Positions 18,193 to 27,194 of a stretch of DNA of 64,000 bases are shown here, piece by piece. A program made the translations under genes and the position numbers. Source of the stretch: Palleronia abyssalis. Its GTDB lineage: Bacteria; Pseudomonadota; Alphaproteobacteria; Rhodobacterales; Rhodobacteraceae. Each line of letters begins with the position of its first letter. Position 1 is the stretch's first letter. A model generated the notes under the pieces. It did no database searches. It had not been told where the DNA came from and was given only the letters and a program-made list of their open reading frames with translations. The stretch lies in assembly GCF_900302445.1 (NCBI RefSeq), contig NZ_ONZF01000003.1:372001-436000 (forward strand). Reading direction: 5' to 3'.

Positions 18193-19163
18193 CGGGCCCG
18201 ATCGCGCTGACCTGCGGCGAACCCGCAGGCGTCGGCCCCGAGATCGCGGCGAAGGCCTGGGCGTTCCTTGGGACCGCGCTGCCCTTCTTCTACATGGGCG
18301 ATCCCTCGCATCTGCCGGCGGGGACGCCCGTGCGGGTGATCGACACCCCGTCAGAGGCGGCCGAGGCCGCGCATCACGGCGTTCCCGTCCTGGCCTTCGA
18401 CATGGGCGGCCCTTCGACACCCGGACACCCCGACCCGGCCCACGCGCCCGTCGTGATCGAGGTCATCGCCCGCGCCGTCGAGCTGGTGCGCCAGGGCGAG
18501 GCTGCGGCGCTTTGCACCCTGCCGATCCACAAGAAAGCGCTGAAAGACGGTGCGAATTTCGCCTATCCCGGCCATACCGAATACCTCGCCGCGCTGGCGG
18601 GGTCCGAGCATGTGGTGATGATGCTGGCCTGCGATGCCCTGCGCGTCGTGCCTGCCACGATCCACATCCCCCTGTCCGAGGTGCCCCGCGCCCTGACGCC
18701 GGAAAGCCTCGAGCGGACGATCCGCATCACCCACGCCGCATTGATGGACCGGTTCGGCATCGACTTCCCGCGTATCGCCGTCGCCGGCTTGAATCCCCAT
18801 GCAGGCGAAGGCGGCGCGATCGGCCGGGAAGAGGTCGACTGGATCGCCCCACTTGTCGACCGGCTGCGCGTAGACGGGTTCGACCTGCGCGGTCCAGCCT
18901 CGGCCGACACGATGTTTCATGCCGCGGCGCGCGACCGCTATGATGCGGCCATAGCGATGTATCACGACCAGGCGCTGATCCCGATCAAGACGATCGACTT
19001 CGCGGGCGGGGTGAACGTCACGCTGGGGCTACCCTTCGTGCGCACCTCGCCCGATCACGGGACCGCCTTCGACATCGCGGGCACCGGGCTGGCCGACCCG
19101 ACCTCGACCATCGCGGCGCTGCGTATGGCCGCGCGGATGGCCGGGCGCATGTCGCACGCATGA
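18189..19163 (+). CDS. pdxA: 4-hydroxythreonine-4-phosphate dehydrogenase
   Basis: 324 residues. PdxA oxidises 4-phosphohydroxy-L-threonine with NAD in pyridoxal-phosphate synthesis. Visible landmarks are the N-terminal [18 protein letters not shown], the [23 protein letters not shown] metal/substrate segment, [27 protein letters not shown] and [18 protein letters not shown]. The start overlaps the surA stop and its own stop overlaps the start of rsmA, so the surA-pdxA-rsmA order known from E. coli is kept. Confidence 0.97.
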   Translation: MTGPIALTCGEPAGVGPEIAAKAWAFLGTALPFFYMGDPSHLPAGTPVRVIDTPSEAAEAAHHGVPVLAFDMGGPSTPGHPDPAHAPVVIEVIARAVELVRQGEAAALCTLPIHKKALKDGANFAYPGHTEYLAALAGSEHVVMMLACDALRVVPATIHIPLSEVPRALTPESLERTIRITHAALMDRFGIDFPRIAVAGLNPHAGEGGAIGREEVDWIAPLVDRLRVDGFDLRGPASADTMFHAAARDRYDAAIAMYHDQALIPIKTIDFAGGVNVTLGLPFVRTSPDHGTAFDIAGTGLADPTSTIAALRMAARMAGRMSHA

Positions 19164-20005
19164 GCGGGATCGACGATCTTCCCCCCCTGCGCCAGGTCAT
19201 CGCCGATCACGGCCTTTCCGCGCGCAAGTCGCTGGGGCAGAACTTCCTTCTGGATCTGAACCTGACGGCCAAGATCGCACGGCAGGCCGGGGACCTGTCG
19301 GGCGCGGACGTGCTGGAGGTCGGCCCCGGCCCCGGCGGCCTGACCCGCGGGCTTTTGGCCGAGGGCGCGCGCCGGGTGCTGGCGGTCGAAAAGGACACGC
19401 GCTGCCTCGCCCCCCTGTCGCAGATCGCGGAGGCTTACCCGGGGCGGCTGGAGGTGATGAACGCCGACGCGCTGAAGATCGACCCGGCGGCGCATCTGAC
19501 CCCGCCCATCAAGATCGTGTCAAACCTGCCGTACAATGTCGGGACCGAGCTTCTGACCCGCTGGCTGGATCCGGGCGACTGGCCCCCCTTCTGGTCCTCG
19601 CTGACGCTGATGTTCCAGAAGGAGGTCGCGCAGCGCATCGTCGCCGCACCCGGATCGAAGGCCTATGGGCGGCTTGCGATCCTGTGCCAGTGGCGCACCG
19701 ACGCGCGCATCGTGATGGAGCTTCCGCCCGAGGCATTCACCCCGCCGCCCAAGGTGCGATCCTCGGTCGTGCACCTGACCGCCCTGCCCCAGCCGCGCTT
19801 TCCGGCCGATCCGAAGGGGCTGTTTCGCGTGACGCAAGCCGCGTTCGGCCAGCGCCGCAAGATGCTGCGCGCATCGCTGAAGGGTTTGGCCCCGGATATC
19901 GAGGATCGCCTGACCGCCGCCGGAATCAAACCCACGCAGCGCGCCGAAGAGCTGTCGCTGGAGCAGTTCTGTGCCCTGTCGCGAGAGATCGCGCGGGCTG
20001 ACTGA
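19160..20005 (+). CDS. rsmA: 16S rRNA dimethyladenosine methyltransferase
   Basis: 281 residues. RsmA/KsgA dimethylates two adjacent adenines near the 3' end of 16S rRNA late in 30S assembly. Landmarks: [15 protein letters not shown] near residue 29, the SAM-binding [20 protein letters not shown], and the catalytic NLPYN motif at 122-126. The C-terminal domain contains [14 protein letters not shown] and [13 protein letters not shown]. Last gene of the lptF-to-rsmA run; a hairpin terminator lies 38 bp after its stop. Confidence 0.97.
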   Translation: MSGIDDLPPLRQVIADHGLSARKSLGQNFLLDLNLTAKIARQAGDLSGADVLEVGPGPGGLTRGLLAEGARRVLAVEKDTRCLAPLSQIAEAYPGRLEVMNADALKIDPAAHLTPPIKIVSNLPYNVGTELLTRWLDPGDWPPFWSSLTLMFQKEVAQRIVAAPGSKAYGRLAILCQWRTDARIVMELPPEAFTPPPKVRSSVVHLTALPQPRFPADPKGLFRVTQAAFGQRRKMLRASLKGLAPDIEDRLTAAGIKPTQRAEELSLEQFCALSREIARAD

Positions 20006-20042
20006 CCGGGGCAGACCGGGGCAGACCGGGGTCGGAACGAAG

Positions 20043-20068
20043 AAGGCCGGGCGCTGGGCCCGGCCTTT
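20043..20068. terminator. Bidirectional terminator between rsmA and the DUF4167 gene
   Basis: AAGGCCGGGC (20043-20052), loop GCTGG, GCCCGGCCTT (20058-20067): a perfect 10-bp stem with A/T tails on both sides. It lies between two convergent genes and could serve both. Confidence 0.75.
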
Positions 20069-20071
20069 CGA

Positions 20072-20953
20072 TCACTCCACCGTTTCGGTGTTGCCGCCGC
20101 TTTCGCCGCTTTCGCCACCACCACTGCCTTCGCCGCCCTCGGGCGTATCGGCGGCTTTTGGCGCCTCGGCAGTCTTCGGCTTTCGCGGGGCGCGGGGGCG
20201 CTTGGGCTTCGGCGCGTTCTCAGGCGTTTCCACCAAGCTGGAATCGCCAGCGGGCGCGGCCGTGTCGATCACGTCATCGTCTTTCTTGCGGGGACGACGG
20301 GTGCGCTTGGGCTTCGGTGCCTCGGCAGCCTCCTGCGGGGCAGGTGCGGGCTCGGGCTGACGGTCTTCGCCGCGCCCGGTGTCGTCTTGCCGGTCACGGT
20401 TATCCTGCCGATCACGGTTATCCTGCCGATCACGGTCGTCCTGCCTGTCGCGGTCGTCGCGCCTATCGAAGCGTTGCGGCTGATCGTCCTCACGCTGACC
20501 GCCATCGTCCCGCTGATTGCGGTCCTGCTGGTTGCGGTCCTGTTGACCACGATCCTGCTGGTTCCGGTCCTGATGACCGCGGTCCTGCTGGTTGCGATCG
20601 CCTTGGCGGTCGCGATTGTCGTTGGACTGGTCGCCACCGTCATTCTGCTGACCGCCCTGATTCTGTTGGCGATTCTGGTCCTGCTGGGCGCTGCGCTCGT
20701 TCATCTCGCGCTGCGCCTCGGCCAGCATCCGCGTGTAATGCTCGGCGTGCTGGGCGAAGTTTTCCGCGGCCACGCGGTCGCCCGAAAGCTGGGCATCACG
20801 GGTCAGCTGGTTGTATTTGTCGATGATCTGCTGCGGCGTACCGCGCACCTTGCCCTCGGGTCCCGAACTGTCGAAGACCCGGTTGACGATGTTGCCGCCA
20901 GAGGGACGGTTGCGGTTGTTCTTGGACCGCGAGCGTTTGTTGGAAGATCGCAT
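20072..20953 (-). CDS. DUF4167 protein with low-complexity charged repeats
   Basis: 293 residues from ATG 20953; the open frame extends upstream but the family begins MRSSNKRSRSKNNRNRP. Residues about 20-75 form the conserved DUF4167 domain (NRVFDSSGPEGKVRGTPQQIIDKYNQLTRDAQ, then HYTRMLAEAQRE). The middle (about 85-195) is a run of near-repeats built of NQQDR, NRDRQ and DRQD units. The end alternates proline/alanine with basic PKRPRAPRK segments. It looks like an RNA- or DNA-binding, intrinsically disordered protein; no function is established. The antisense strand carries a long hydrophobic open frame that is only a codon shadow. Confidence 0.9.
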   Translation of the reverse strand: MRSSNKRSRSKNNRNRPSGGNIVNRVFDSSGPEGKVRGTPQQIIDKYNQLTRDAQLSGDRVAAENFAQHAEHYTRMLAEAQREMNERSAQQDQNRQQNQGGQQNDGGDQSNDNRDRQGDRNQQDRGHQDRNQQDRGQQDRNQQDRNQRDDGGQREDDQPQRFDRRDDRDRQDDRDRQDNRDRQDNRDRQDDTGRGEDRQPEPAPAPQEAAEAPKPKRTRRPRKKDDDVIDTAAPAGDSSLVETPENAPKPKRPRAPRKPKTAEAPKAADTPEGGEGSGGGESGESGGNTETVE

Positions 20954-21149
20954 GTCGGAGTATGTTCCGGCCTTAATTTCTTGGCATATACAGCGCCTGT
21001 CTGCGACGTGCCGCAAAGAAGCGCGACTGACGGACAGGGCATGTTGCGGCAGTTTCAAAGGCAAGCGTCGTTCGTCGCTTCGCTCTCTGCACCTTGGTGA
21101 GACCATGGGCGAACCCCTTTGGCAAGCCCATTCCGGTCGATTTGTCGGA

Positions 21150-21172
21150 TTTTCACCAACATCTGGTGAAAA
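21150..21172. other. Perfect 9-bp inverted repeat after prmC
   Basis: TTTTCACCA (21150-21158), spacer ACATC, TGGTGAAAA (21164-21172). It begins 10 bp beyond the prmC stop, in the gap leading to the DUF4167 gene. The A/T-rich ends could help termination on either strand, but there is no long T run. A protein-binding site is equally possible. Confidence 0.5.
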
Positions 21173-21181
21173 ACCGCTTCG

Positions 21182-22006
21182 CTACACCGTGATCGCGCCG
21201 GCTTTTGCGCAGACGACCCGGTCACGCGCCGCAAGATCGGGATGTACCACGACATCCGCAAGACCCGCGGCGCGAAAAAGCGCTGCGACCGCCCTGGCCT
21301 GGGTCCAACCGACTTCGACCATCAGATGTCCCCCTTGGGTCAGGTGGTTGCGCGCGCCCGCTGCGATCGCGCGGTAGGCGGACAGGCCATCCGACCCCGG
21401 CGACAGTGCCAGGTGCGGGTCGTGATCGGCCACCTCGGGCGAGAGGTCGGGCATCTCATCCGCCGCGATATAGGGCGGGTTCGAGACGATCAGATCGAAC
21501 CGCCCCGCGACGTCGGAAAACCAGTCGGAAATTGCGAAATCGGCTTCGATCCCAAGGGTTTGCGCGTTGATCTTCGCAACCTTCAAGGCCGCGTCCGAGA
21601 TGTCGGTGCCCACCCCCGTCGCGCCCGGCCGCTCGCTCAGGAGGCTGAGCAGGATGCAGCCCGATCCGGTGCCGAGGTCGAGAACGCTTTGCCACGGCAG
21701 GTCCAGGGCACGGGCCACCAGCGCTTCGGTGTCCGCGCGCGGATCCAGAACGTCGGGGGTGATGCGGAACTCGTGCTTCCAGAAGGCGCGGGTGCCCAGG
21801 ATACGGGCCAGCGGCTCGCCCGCCGCGCGGCGGTCCAGAAGCGCTGCGAACCGGGCGGCCAGATCGCCCTCGACCGTGTCGATCCGGTGCAGCGCGGAAC
21901 GGTCCAGACCGGCGGCGTGAGCCAGAAGCGTGCGGGCGTCGCGCATCGGGTCGGGGACATGCGCCAGGCGGCGGGCAGCGTCGCGCAGCGCGTCGGCTGC
22001 CGTCAT
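21182..22006 (-). CDS. prmC: Release factor glutamine methyltransferase
   Basis: 274 residues. PrmC methylates the glutamine of the GGQ motif of release factors. An N-terminal helical domain (about 1-80) precedes the SAM-dependent methyltransferase domain with [16 protein letters not shown] and the catalytic SNPPYIA motif. It overlaps the end of prfA by 4 bp on the same strand, so enzyme and substrate are co-expressed, as in many bacteria. Confidence 0.97.
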   Translation of the reverse strand: MTAADALRDAARRLAHVPDPMRDARTLLAHAAGLDRSALHRIDTVEGDLAARFAALLDRRAAGEPLARILGTRAFWKHEFRITPDVLDPRADTEALVARALDLPWQSVLDLGTGSGCILLSLLSERPGATGVGTDISDAALKVAKINAQTLGIEADFAISDWFSDVAGRFDLIVSNPPYIAADEMPDLSPEVADHDPHLALSPGSDGLSAYRAIAAGARNHLTQGGHLMVEVGWTQARAVAALFRAAGLADVVVHPDLAARDRVVCAKAGAITV

Positions 22007-23052
22007 CCCTCGATCTCGGCCAGGCGGGCGGCCTGATCCTCCGACGTCAGCGCGTCGATGATCTCGACCAGATCACCCTGCATCACCTGGTCGAGCTTGT
22101 AGAGCGTGAGGTTGATCCGATGATCCGTCAGGCGGCCCTGCGGGAAGTTGTAGGTGCGGATGCGTTCCGACCGGTCGCCCGAGCCCACCTGCGCCTTGCG
22201 CGCGTCGGCGCGTTCGGTCGCGGCCTTCTGACGTTCCATGTCGAACAGCCGCGCGCGCAGGACCTGCATGGCAATCTCGCGGTTGCGGTGCTGCGACTTT
22301 TCCGAGCTCGTGACGATCAGCCCAGTCGGCAGGTGCGTGATGCGGACGGCCGAATCCGTCGTGTTGACGTGCTGGCCCCCCGCCCCGCTGGCGCGCATCG
22401 TGTCGATGCGGATATCACCGGGGTCGATGGCGATATCGACCTCCTGTGCCTCGGGCAGGACGGCGACCGTCGCCGCAGAGGTGTGGATACGCCCGCCCGA
22501 TTCGGTCGACGGCACGCGCTGCACCCGGTGGACGCCTGACTCGAACTTCAGCTTGGCGAAGACCCCGTCGCCCTTGATGTTCGCCACAAGCTCCTTCAGG
22601 CCGCCCAGCTCGGTCTCCTGATGCTCGACGATCTCGAACCGCCAGCCCTGCGCGTCGGCGAAGCGCTGATACATGCGCATCAGGTCGGCGGCGAAAAGTG
22701 CGGCCTCGTCCCCGCCGGTGCCGGGGCGGATCTCCAGGATGGCGGGGCGGGCGTCGGCGGCGTCCTTGGGAAGAAGCGCCATCCGCAGATCCTCGGCCAG
22801 GGCGTCGTGGCGGGCGCGCAGGGCCGGCAGCTCTTCCTCGGCCAGGGCGCGCATCTCGGGGTCGGACAGCATCGCCTCGGTCTCCGCGATCTCGGCCTCC
22901 GCGGCCTGCCAGGCGCGCGCGCTTTCGACGACGGGGCGCAGTTCGGCATATTCCCGCCCGAGCTGGGCGATATCGCCCTTCCCTTCCGACATCGCCGCTT
23001 CGAGGTATTCGAACCGGCCGATGATCTGCTGCAATCTGTCCCGTGGCACCAT
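22003..23052 (-). CDS. prfA: Peptide chain release factor 1
   Basis: 349 residues, close to the usual 350-360. RF1 terminates at UAA and UAG. The peptidyl-hydrolase motif appears as [23 protein letters not shown] coiled domain fills the N terminus ([21 protein letters not shown]), followed by [14 protein letters not shown]. The stop-codon recognition loop lies near residues 175-190 ([19 protein letters not shown]). First gene of the prfA-prmC pair. Confidence 0.97.
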   Translation of the reverse strand: MVPRDRLQQIIGRFEYLEAAMSEGKGDIAQLGREYAELRPVVESARAWQAAEAEIAETEAMLSDPEMRALAEEELPALRARHDALAEDLRMALLPKDAADARPAILEIRPGTGGDEAALFAADLMRMYQRFADAQGWRFEIVEHQETELGGLKELVANIKGDGVFAKLKFESGVHRVQRVPSTESGGRIHTSAATVAVLPEAQEVDIAIDPGDIRIDTMRASGAGGQHVNTTDSAVRITHLPTGLIVTSSEKSQHRNREIAMQVLRARLFDMERQKAATERADARKAQVGSGDRSERIRTYNFPQGRLTDHRINLTLYKLDQVMQGDLVEIIDALTSEDQAARLAEIEG

Positions 23053-23088
23053 GCAGGTCGTCCTATCCGTTCGAGGGGGCGCGTCAAG

Positions 23089-23514
23089 TCACAGCCCGGC
23101 GCGCGTCAGCCACCCTTCGATCCGGCGCTTGTTCACGCCCATGTCGCCCTTGCCGAAGATCAGGTGCCCGCGGATGGCCACCACGTCCCCCTCGCGCCAC
23201 AGGTTCGTCACGTCGGGAAACCCCATCACGCGGCTGCGCGTGACGTAGGAGACGTGCCCCTCGTCCACGCTGCCGGCCAGGCGCGCGGTGCGCGGGGTGT
23301 CCTCGATCACGTCCGCCAGATCGCGCAGAGCGGCGGCGGGATCCGCGGGGCGGCGCGTGGTGAAGAAGCTGCCGTCGGTCTGTTCGCGGCCGCTATCGGG
23401 CAGATCCGCGGTCCGGTGCATCTCGGGCGGGATTGTGACGGTGCGCAGCCAGATCGCCAGCGCCCCGAAGATCAGAACGATCGCGACAACGACCCACAGC
23501 AGGATATTGGTCAT
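23089..23514 (-). CDS. DUF1499 membrane-anchored protein
   Basis: 141 residues. One N-terminal membrane helix (LLWVVVAIVLIFGALAIWL) is followed by a DUF1499 domain with DVIEDTPRTARLAG, VSYVTRSRVMGFPDVTNLW and RGHLIFGKGDMGVNKRRIEGWL. The start at 23514 follows AAAGGGGACC on the minus strand; the longer open frame is not conserved. The function of DUF1499 is not known. It is divergent from mazG and precedes prfA by 36 bp on the same strand. Confidence 0.9.
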   Translation of the reverse strand: MTNILLWVVVAIVLIFGALAIWLRTVTIPPEMHRTADLPDSGREQTDGSFFTTRRPADPAAALRDLADVIEDTPRTARLAGSVDEGHVSYVTRSRVMGFPDVTNLWREGDVVAIRGHLIFGKGDMGVNKRRIEGWLTRAGL

Positions 23515-23614
23515 GGTGGTCCCCTTTCGGCCAGAGGGTAGCACCGTTCCCGCCGCCCGCAATGGACAGCGCCGCGCCGCGGCGTCATGTCTGGGCGCGA
23601 CTGGAGGTGGCCCG

Positions 23615-24436
23615 ATGACCGCAACAAATTCCGACGACCCGATCTTCGACATTCCCGAAGGCATGGACCGCCTGCGGGCCGTGATGGCCCGTTTGCGCGA
23701 CCCCGACGCGGGCTGTCCGTGGGATCTGGAGCAGGATTTCGCCACCATCGCGCCCTACACGATCGAGGAAGCCTATGAGGTGCAGGACGCCATCCAGCGC
23801 GACGCGATGGACGACCTGAGGGGCGAGCTTGGGGATCTGCTGTTCCAGTCGGTCTTCCACGCGCAGATGGCCGAGGAGGCCGGGCATTTCGACCTGATGG
23901 ACGTGATCCGGGGCATCACCGACAAGATGATCGCCCGCCACCCGCATGTGTTCGGCGATCAGAGCCGCGACAAGTCAGCCGACCAGCAAACTGCCGACTG
24001 GGAAGTCGAGAAGGCAAAGGAGCGGGCCGCCCGGGCCGAGACCGGCGTTCTGGATGGCGTGGCGCTGGCGCTGCCCGCGCTGATGCGGGCCGAGAAGTTG
24101 CAGAAGCGCGCCGCGCGGGTCGGCTTCGACTGGCCCGCGACGGATCAGGTCGTCGACAAGATCGCAGAGGAGGCGCGCGAGCTGGCCGAGGCGCAAAAGA
24201 CCCTGCCGCAAGACAGGATCGCCGAGGAAATGGGCGATCTGCTGTTCTCGGTCGCCAATCTGGCGCGGCATCTGGGCGTGGATCCCGAAACCGCGCTGCG
24301 GGCGACGAACGACAAGTTCACCCGCCGCTTCGCCTTCGTCGAGGGCGCCCTGCGCGAGGCCGGCACCACCCCCGAGGGGTCCACGCTGGAAGAGATGGAC
24401 GCGCTTTGGACCGCTGCGAAACGGGCTGGGATTTGA
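23615..24436 (+). CDS. mazG: Nucleoside triphosphate pyrophosphohydrolase MazG
   Basis: 273 residues, normal for the two-domain MazG. It hydrolyses (d)NTPs to monophosphate and pyrophosphate. The first domain has GCPWDLEQDFATIAPYTIEEAYEV and the EEAYE/ELGDLLFQ metal-binding acids; the second has KIAEEARELAEA and EEMGDLLFSVANLARH. The start at 23615 follows TGGAGGTGG; a longer upstream frame is not conserved. It is 5 bp from the start of the RidA gene. Confidence 0.96.
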   Translation: MTATNSDDPIFDIPEGMDRLRAVMARLRDPDAGCPWDLEQDFATIAPYTIEEAYEVQDAIQRDAMDDLRGELGDLLFQSVFHAQMAEEAGHFDLMDVIRGITDKMIARHPHVFGDQSRDKSADQQTADWEVEKAKERAARAETGVLDGVALALPALMRAEKLQKRAARVGFDWPATDQVVDKIAEEARELAEAQKTLPQDRIAEEMGDLLFSVANLARHLGVDPETALRATNDKFTRRFAFVEGALREAGTTPEGSTLEEMDALWTAAKRAGI

Positions 24437-24441
24437 CGGGG

Positions 24442-24822
24442 ATGGGGCGTAAGCTGATCTCGACCGGATCGCCCTTCGAAACGGCGGCGGGCTATTCCCG
24501 CGCTGTCGTAGTGGGCAGGGACTGCCATGTTTCGGGGACGACCGGTTATGATTATGCCACGATGATCATGCCCGACGACGTCGCCGACCAGACGCGCAAC
24601 GCGCTGGAGACCATCAGGCGGACGCTGGCCGAGGCGGGGTTCGAGTTCGCCGATATCGTGCGCGCCCGGTATGTCGTGACAGACCGCGCCCATGTATCGG
24701 CGGTGTTCGACGTGATGGGCGAGGCGTTCGGCGACATCCGTCCGGCCGCGACGATGATCGTTGCGCAGTTGATCGCACCGGAGATGAAGGTCGAGATCGA
24801 CGTCACCGCGACGAAGGACTGA
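24442..24822 (+). CDS. RidA/YjgF-family protein
   Basis: 126 residues. The RidA fold is seen in YSRAVVVGRDCHVSGTTGYD, QTRNALETIRRTLAEAGFEFADIVRARYVVTD and RPAATMIVAQLIAPEMKVEIDVTA. RidA enzymes hydrolyse reactive imines and enamines; members that keep the arginine after RPA(A)T at the active site are active deaminases, whereas here the RPAAT segment is followed by MIVAQLIAPEMKVEID as in one of the Rid1-7 subgroups of uncertain activity. Start at 24442 is chosen because the in-frame start at 24406 lies within mazG. Confidence 0.9.
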   Translation: MGRKLISTGSPFETAAGYSRAVVVGRDCHVSGTTGYDYATMIMPDDVADQTRNALETIRRTLAEAGFEFADIVRARYVVTDRAHVSAVFDVMGEAFGDIRPAATMIVAQLIAPEMKVEIDVTATKD

Positions 24823-24914
24823 CGGGTTCGCCCCATCTCGGTCGAATCGCGGATCTTCGGACAAGGGGGTGTGGGCTGTTCCAGGGGCATACATCCGACT
24901 GGTCCAGTCAGGTA

Positions 24915-24943
24915 TTGACCCTAGCAAAACTCTCGGGTTTGAA
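24915..24943 (+). promoter_or_regulatory. Candidate promoter of the ferric-iron binding protein gene
   Basis: TTGACC (24915-24920), 17-bp spacer, TTTGAA (24938-24943). The -35 is good, the -10 is poor. It lies 33 bp before the start codon and just before the strong AAGGAGG site at 24961. Confidence 0.35.
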
Positions 24944-24976
24944 GGGCGCACAGATTTTTCAAGGAGGAAACCCGAC

Positions 24977-25975
24977 ATGCGCACAGCACTGCTTGCCGCC
25001 CTGACCTGCGCCACCGCCCTGCCCGCGATGGCCGAGGTCAACATCTATTCCTATCGCCAGCCCGAGCTGATCCAGCCCATCATCGACGGGTTCACTGAAC
25101 AGACGGGGATCGAGACCAACGTCGCTTTTGTCGAGCAGGGCCTGGTCGAGCGTCTTCAGGCCGAGGGCGAGCGCAGCCCGGCCGACATCATCATGACCGT
25201 GGATATCAGCCGCCTGACCGGCGCAAAGGATGCGGGTGTCACGCAGTCCGTCGAAAGCGACGCGCTGTCGGACAACATCCCCGCCTCGCTGCGCGACCCC
25301 GAAGGCCACTGGTTCGGCGTGACGACGCGCGCCCGGATCGTCTATGCCTCGAAAGAGCGCGTGGAAGAGGGCGAGATCACCACCTACGAGGATCTGGCCG
25401 ACGACAAATGGGAAGGCCGGATCTGCACCCGCTCGGGCACGCATGTCTACACGCTGGGCCTTGTCGCCGCGATGATCGAGCATCACGGCGAAGAGTACAC
25501 GAAGGAATGGCTGGAAGGCGTGAAGTCGAACCTTGCGCGGCGTCCGCAGGGCAACGACCGCGCCCAGGTCCGCGCCATCTGGGCGGGTGAATGCGACATC
25601 AGCCTGGGCAACACCTATTACATGGGCAAGATGCTGGAAGACCCCGAGCAGCAGGAATGGGCCAATTCGGTCCGCGTGACCTTCCCCGAGTTCGAGGATG
25701 GCGGCACGCACCTGAACATCTCGGGCGTCGCGATGGCCGCGAACGCGCCCAACCCCGAGGACGCGCAGGCGTTCATGGACTACCTGGCCTCGCCCGAGGC
25801 GCAGCAGATCTATGCCGAGGCGAATTACGAATATCCCGCCGACCCCTTGGTCGCCGCCTCGGACCTTGTGCAGAGCTGGGGTGAGGTGACGGGCGACGAG
25901 ACGGATCTGGCCGCCATCGCCGAGCATCGCGCAGACGCCCTGCGCCTGGTCGAAGAAGTCAACTTTGACGGGTGA
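24977..25975 (+). CDS. Ferric-iron ABC transporter periplasmic binding protein (FbpA/FutA type)
   Basis: 332 residues with a signal peptide ending ALPAMA near residue 19. The mature start EVNIYSYRQPELIQPIIDGF, then GVTTRARIVYASK, the YEDLADDKWEGRICTRSG segment and the SLGNTYYMG motif with Tyr214 and Tyr215, which in FbpA/FutA coordinate ferric iron, identify the family. AAGGAGG lies just upstream. No permease or ATPase gene follows; the next 440 bp are non-coding, so the protein must use a transporter encoded elsewhere. Confidence 0.94.
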   Translation: MRTALLAALTCATALPAMAEVNIYSYRQPELIQPIIDGFTEQTGIETNVAFVEQGLVERLQAEGERSPADIIMTVDISRLTGAKDAGVTQSVESDALSDNIPASLRDPEGHWFGVTTRARIVYASKERVEEGEITTYEDLADDKWEGRICTRSGTHVYTLGLVAAMIEHHGEEYTKEWLEGVKSNLARRPQGNDRAQVRAIWAGECDISLGNTYYMGKMLEDPEQQEWANSVRVTFPEFEDGGTHLNISGVAMAANAPNPEDAQAFMDYLASPEAQQIYAEANYEYPADPLVAASDLVQSWGEVTGDETDLAAIAEHRADALRLVEEVNFDG

Positions 25976-26417
25976 ACCGCATCCGCAAACGCCCTGACGG
26001 GCGTTTGCAGCGGCGAACGCCCATAGCGCAGGCGTAGGGCCAGCAGGTTGGGGATAGGCGACCCTCCGGTGGAGGGTCGCACCCGATCACGCCCGAAGCG
26101 AAGGCGAAAGGCCGGACAAGCGCAAGCGTAGGGCCGACAGTCAAGGGAACGCCCCTTTGGTGGAGGGGCGTTTCAGATCGCGGGAAGCCTGCATCACTGC
26201 AGCCGAACACCCAATGCAAACGCCCCGCTGGGGCGTTTGCAGCGCACCACGTCCCTTGTGATCACCTGGGGGACGAGAATCCGTCCTCTCCCTTTCAGAC
26301 ATCGCCTGCCCACCGCAAAGTCGGCCACCCACCGCCCCCGAATCCGCGCGGGTTCCGGATCGACTGCGGCGCACGGGGCGTGCATCCTGTCCACTCGACG
26401 TTGCAAGCGAGGACGAC
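25976..26417. other. 442-bp gene-free region with hairpin array
   Basis: No gene is supported. The left 270 bp hold four near-perfect hairpins and two copies of a shared 16-bp motif (annotated separately). The right part (26241-26417) shows no further repeat that I can see and leads to the DUF2243 gene. Confidence 0.7.
25985..26240 (+). repeat. REP-like array of four hairpins with a duplicated linker motif
   Basis: Hairpins: A GCAAACGCCC-tgac-GGGCGTTTGC (25985-26008), B GCGACCCTCC-ggt-GGAGGGTCGC (26058-26080), C AACGCCCCT-ttggtgg-AGGGGCGTT (26148-26172) and D GCAAACGCCCC-gct-GGGGCGTTTGC (26216-26240). A and D share the stem and are both followed by AGCG. Before B and C lies the same motif, GCGCAGGCGTAGGGCC and GCGCAAGCGTAGGGCC, 94 bp apart. 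The stems of B and C differ in bases but keep pairing, as expected for selected hairpins. Confidence 0.75.
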
Positions 26418-27176
26418 ATGCCCCCATCTTCCTGGATCACATACGGCGTCGTGCTGGGCTTCGGGCTTGGCGGGTTCTTCGACGGGATCCTGCTGCACCA
26501 GATCCTGCAATGGCACCACCTGCTGAGCCTCGTTCCCGGGGTGGAAGACCTGCGCGCGCAAGTTCTGTGGGACGGGCTTTTCCATGCGCTGATGTATGTC
26601 ATCGTGGCGGTCGGGCTGTGGGGCCTGTGGCGCGCGTACAGACGCGGGGGCGAAATCGGCGGGCGGGCACTTTATGGCGCGCTGCTGATGGGGTCGGGAT
26701 CGTGGCACATCGTGGACGGCATCCTGTCCCATTGGATCATGGGCATTCATCGAATCAAAATCGACGCCACGCAGCCGCTTTTATGGGATCTGGCGTGGTT
26801 CGCGCTGTTCGGGCTGGTGCCGTTCGCCCTTGGCTGGAGGATGCGCGGGGGTGGCGGGTCGTCGGGCGGGCGGATGCGCCAGCGGGCGACGATGCTGGCG
26901 CTGATGGCCGCCGGGATCGGCGGCGGTCTGTGGGCCATGCAGCCACCCCCGGGCCAGACCTTCACCACGGTGGTCTTCCACCCCTCGCGCGGGCTGGCCG
27001 AGGTGATGGCGTCCCTTGCGGCGACGGACGCCACGCTGGTCTGGGCGGATGACGCCATGGGGGTCGTGGTCGTCGATGTCGCGCCCGAGCGGCGCTGGAC
27101 CTTCTATCGGCACGGCGCCCTTCTGGTGGGCGGGTCGGCCCTGCCGGCGGGCTGCTTCGGGTGGAGCACGGCCTGA
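26418..27176 (+). CDS. DUF2243 membrane protein
   Basis: 252 residues with about five membrane segments. The DUF2243 signature is evident: GFGLGGFFDGILLHQILQWHHLLS near the N terminus and GSWHIVDGILSHWIMGIHRIK in the middle, with histidines in helices that could bind metal or heme. The C-terminal third (about 160-252) is less conserved: a helix followed by a soluble FHPSRGLAEVMASLAATDATLVWAD domain. Function unknown. It is convergent with the VOC gene; a GC hairpin CTGAGGC/GCCTCAG spans the junction at 27173-27198. Confidence 0.9.
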   Translation: MPPSSWITYGVVLGFGLGGFFDGILLHQILQWHHLLSLVPGVEDLRAQVLWDGLFHALMYVIVAVGLWGLWRAYRRGGEIGGRALYGALLMGSGSWHIVDGILSHWIMGIHRIKIDATQPLLWDLAWFALFGLVPFALGWRMRGGGGSSGGRMRQRATMLALMAAGIGGGLWAMQPPPGQTFTTVVFHPSRGLAEVMASLAATDATLVWADDAMGVVVVDVAPERRWTFYRHGALLVGGSALPAGCFGWSTA

Positions 27177-27194
27177 GGCACCGGCGCGGCCGCC

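Noticed and set aside
20387-21100. Long hydrophobic open frame antisense to DUF4167
   Set aside because: Its valine/leucine-rich sequence is the reverse complement of the Asn/Gln/Asp/Arg repeats; it has no ribosome-binding site and looks like an artefact of repeat composition.
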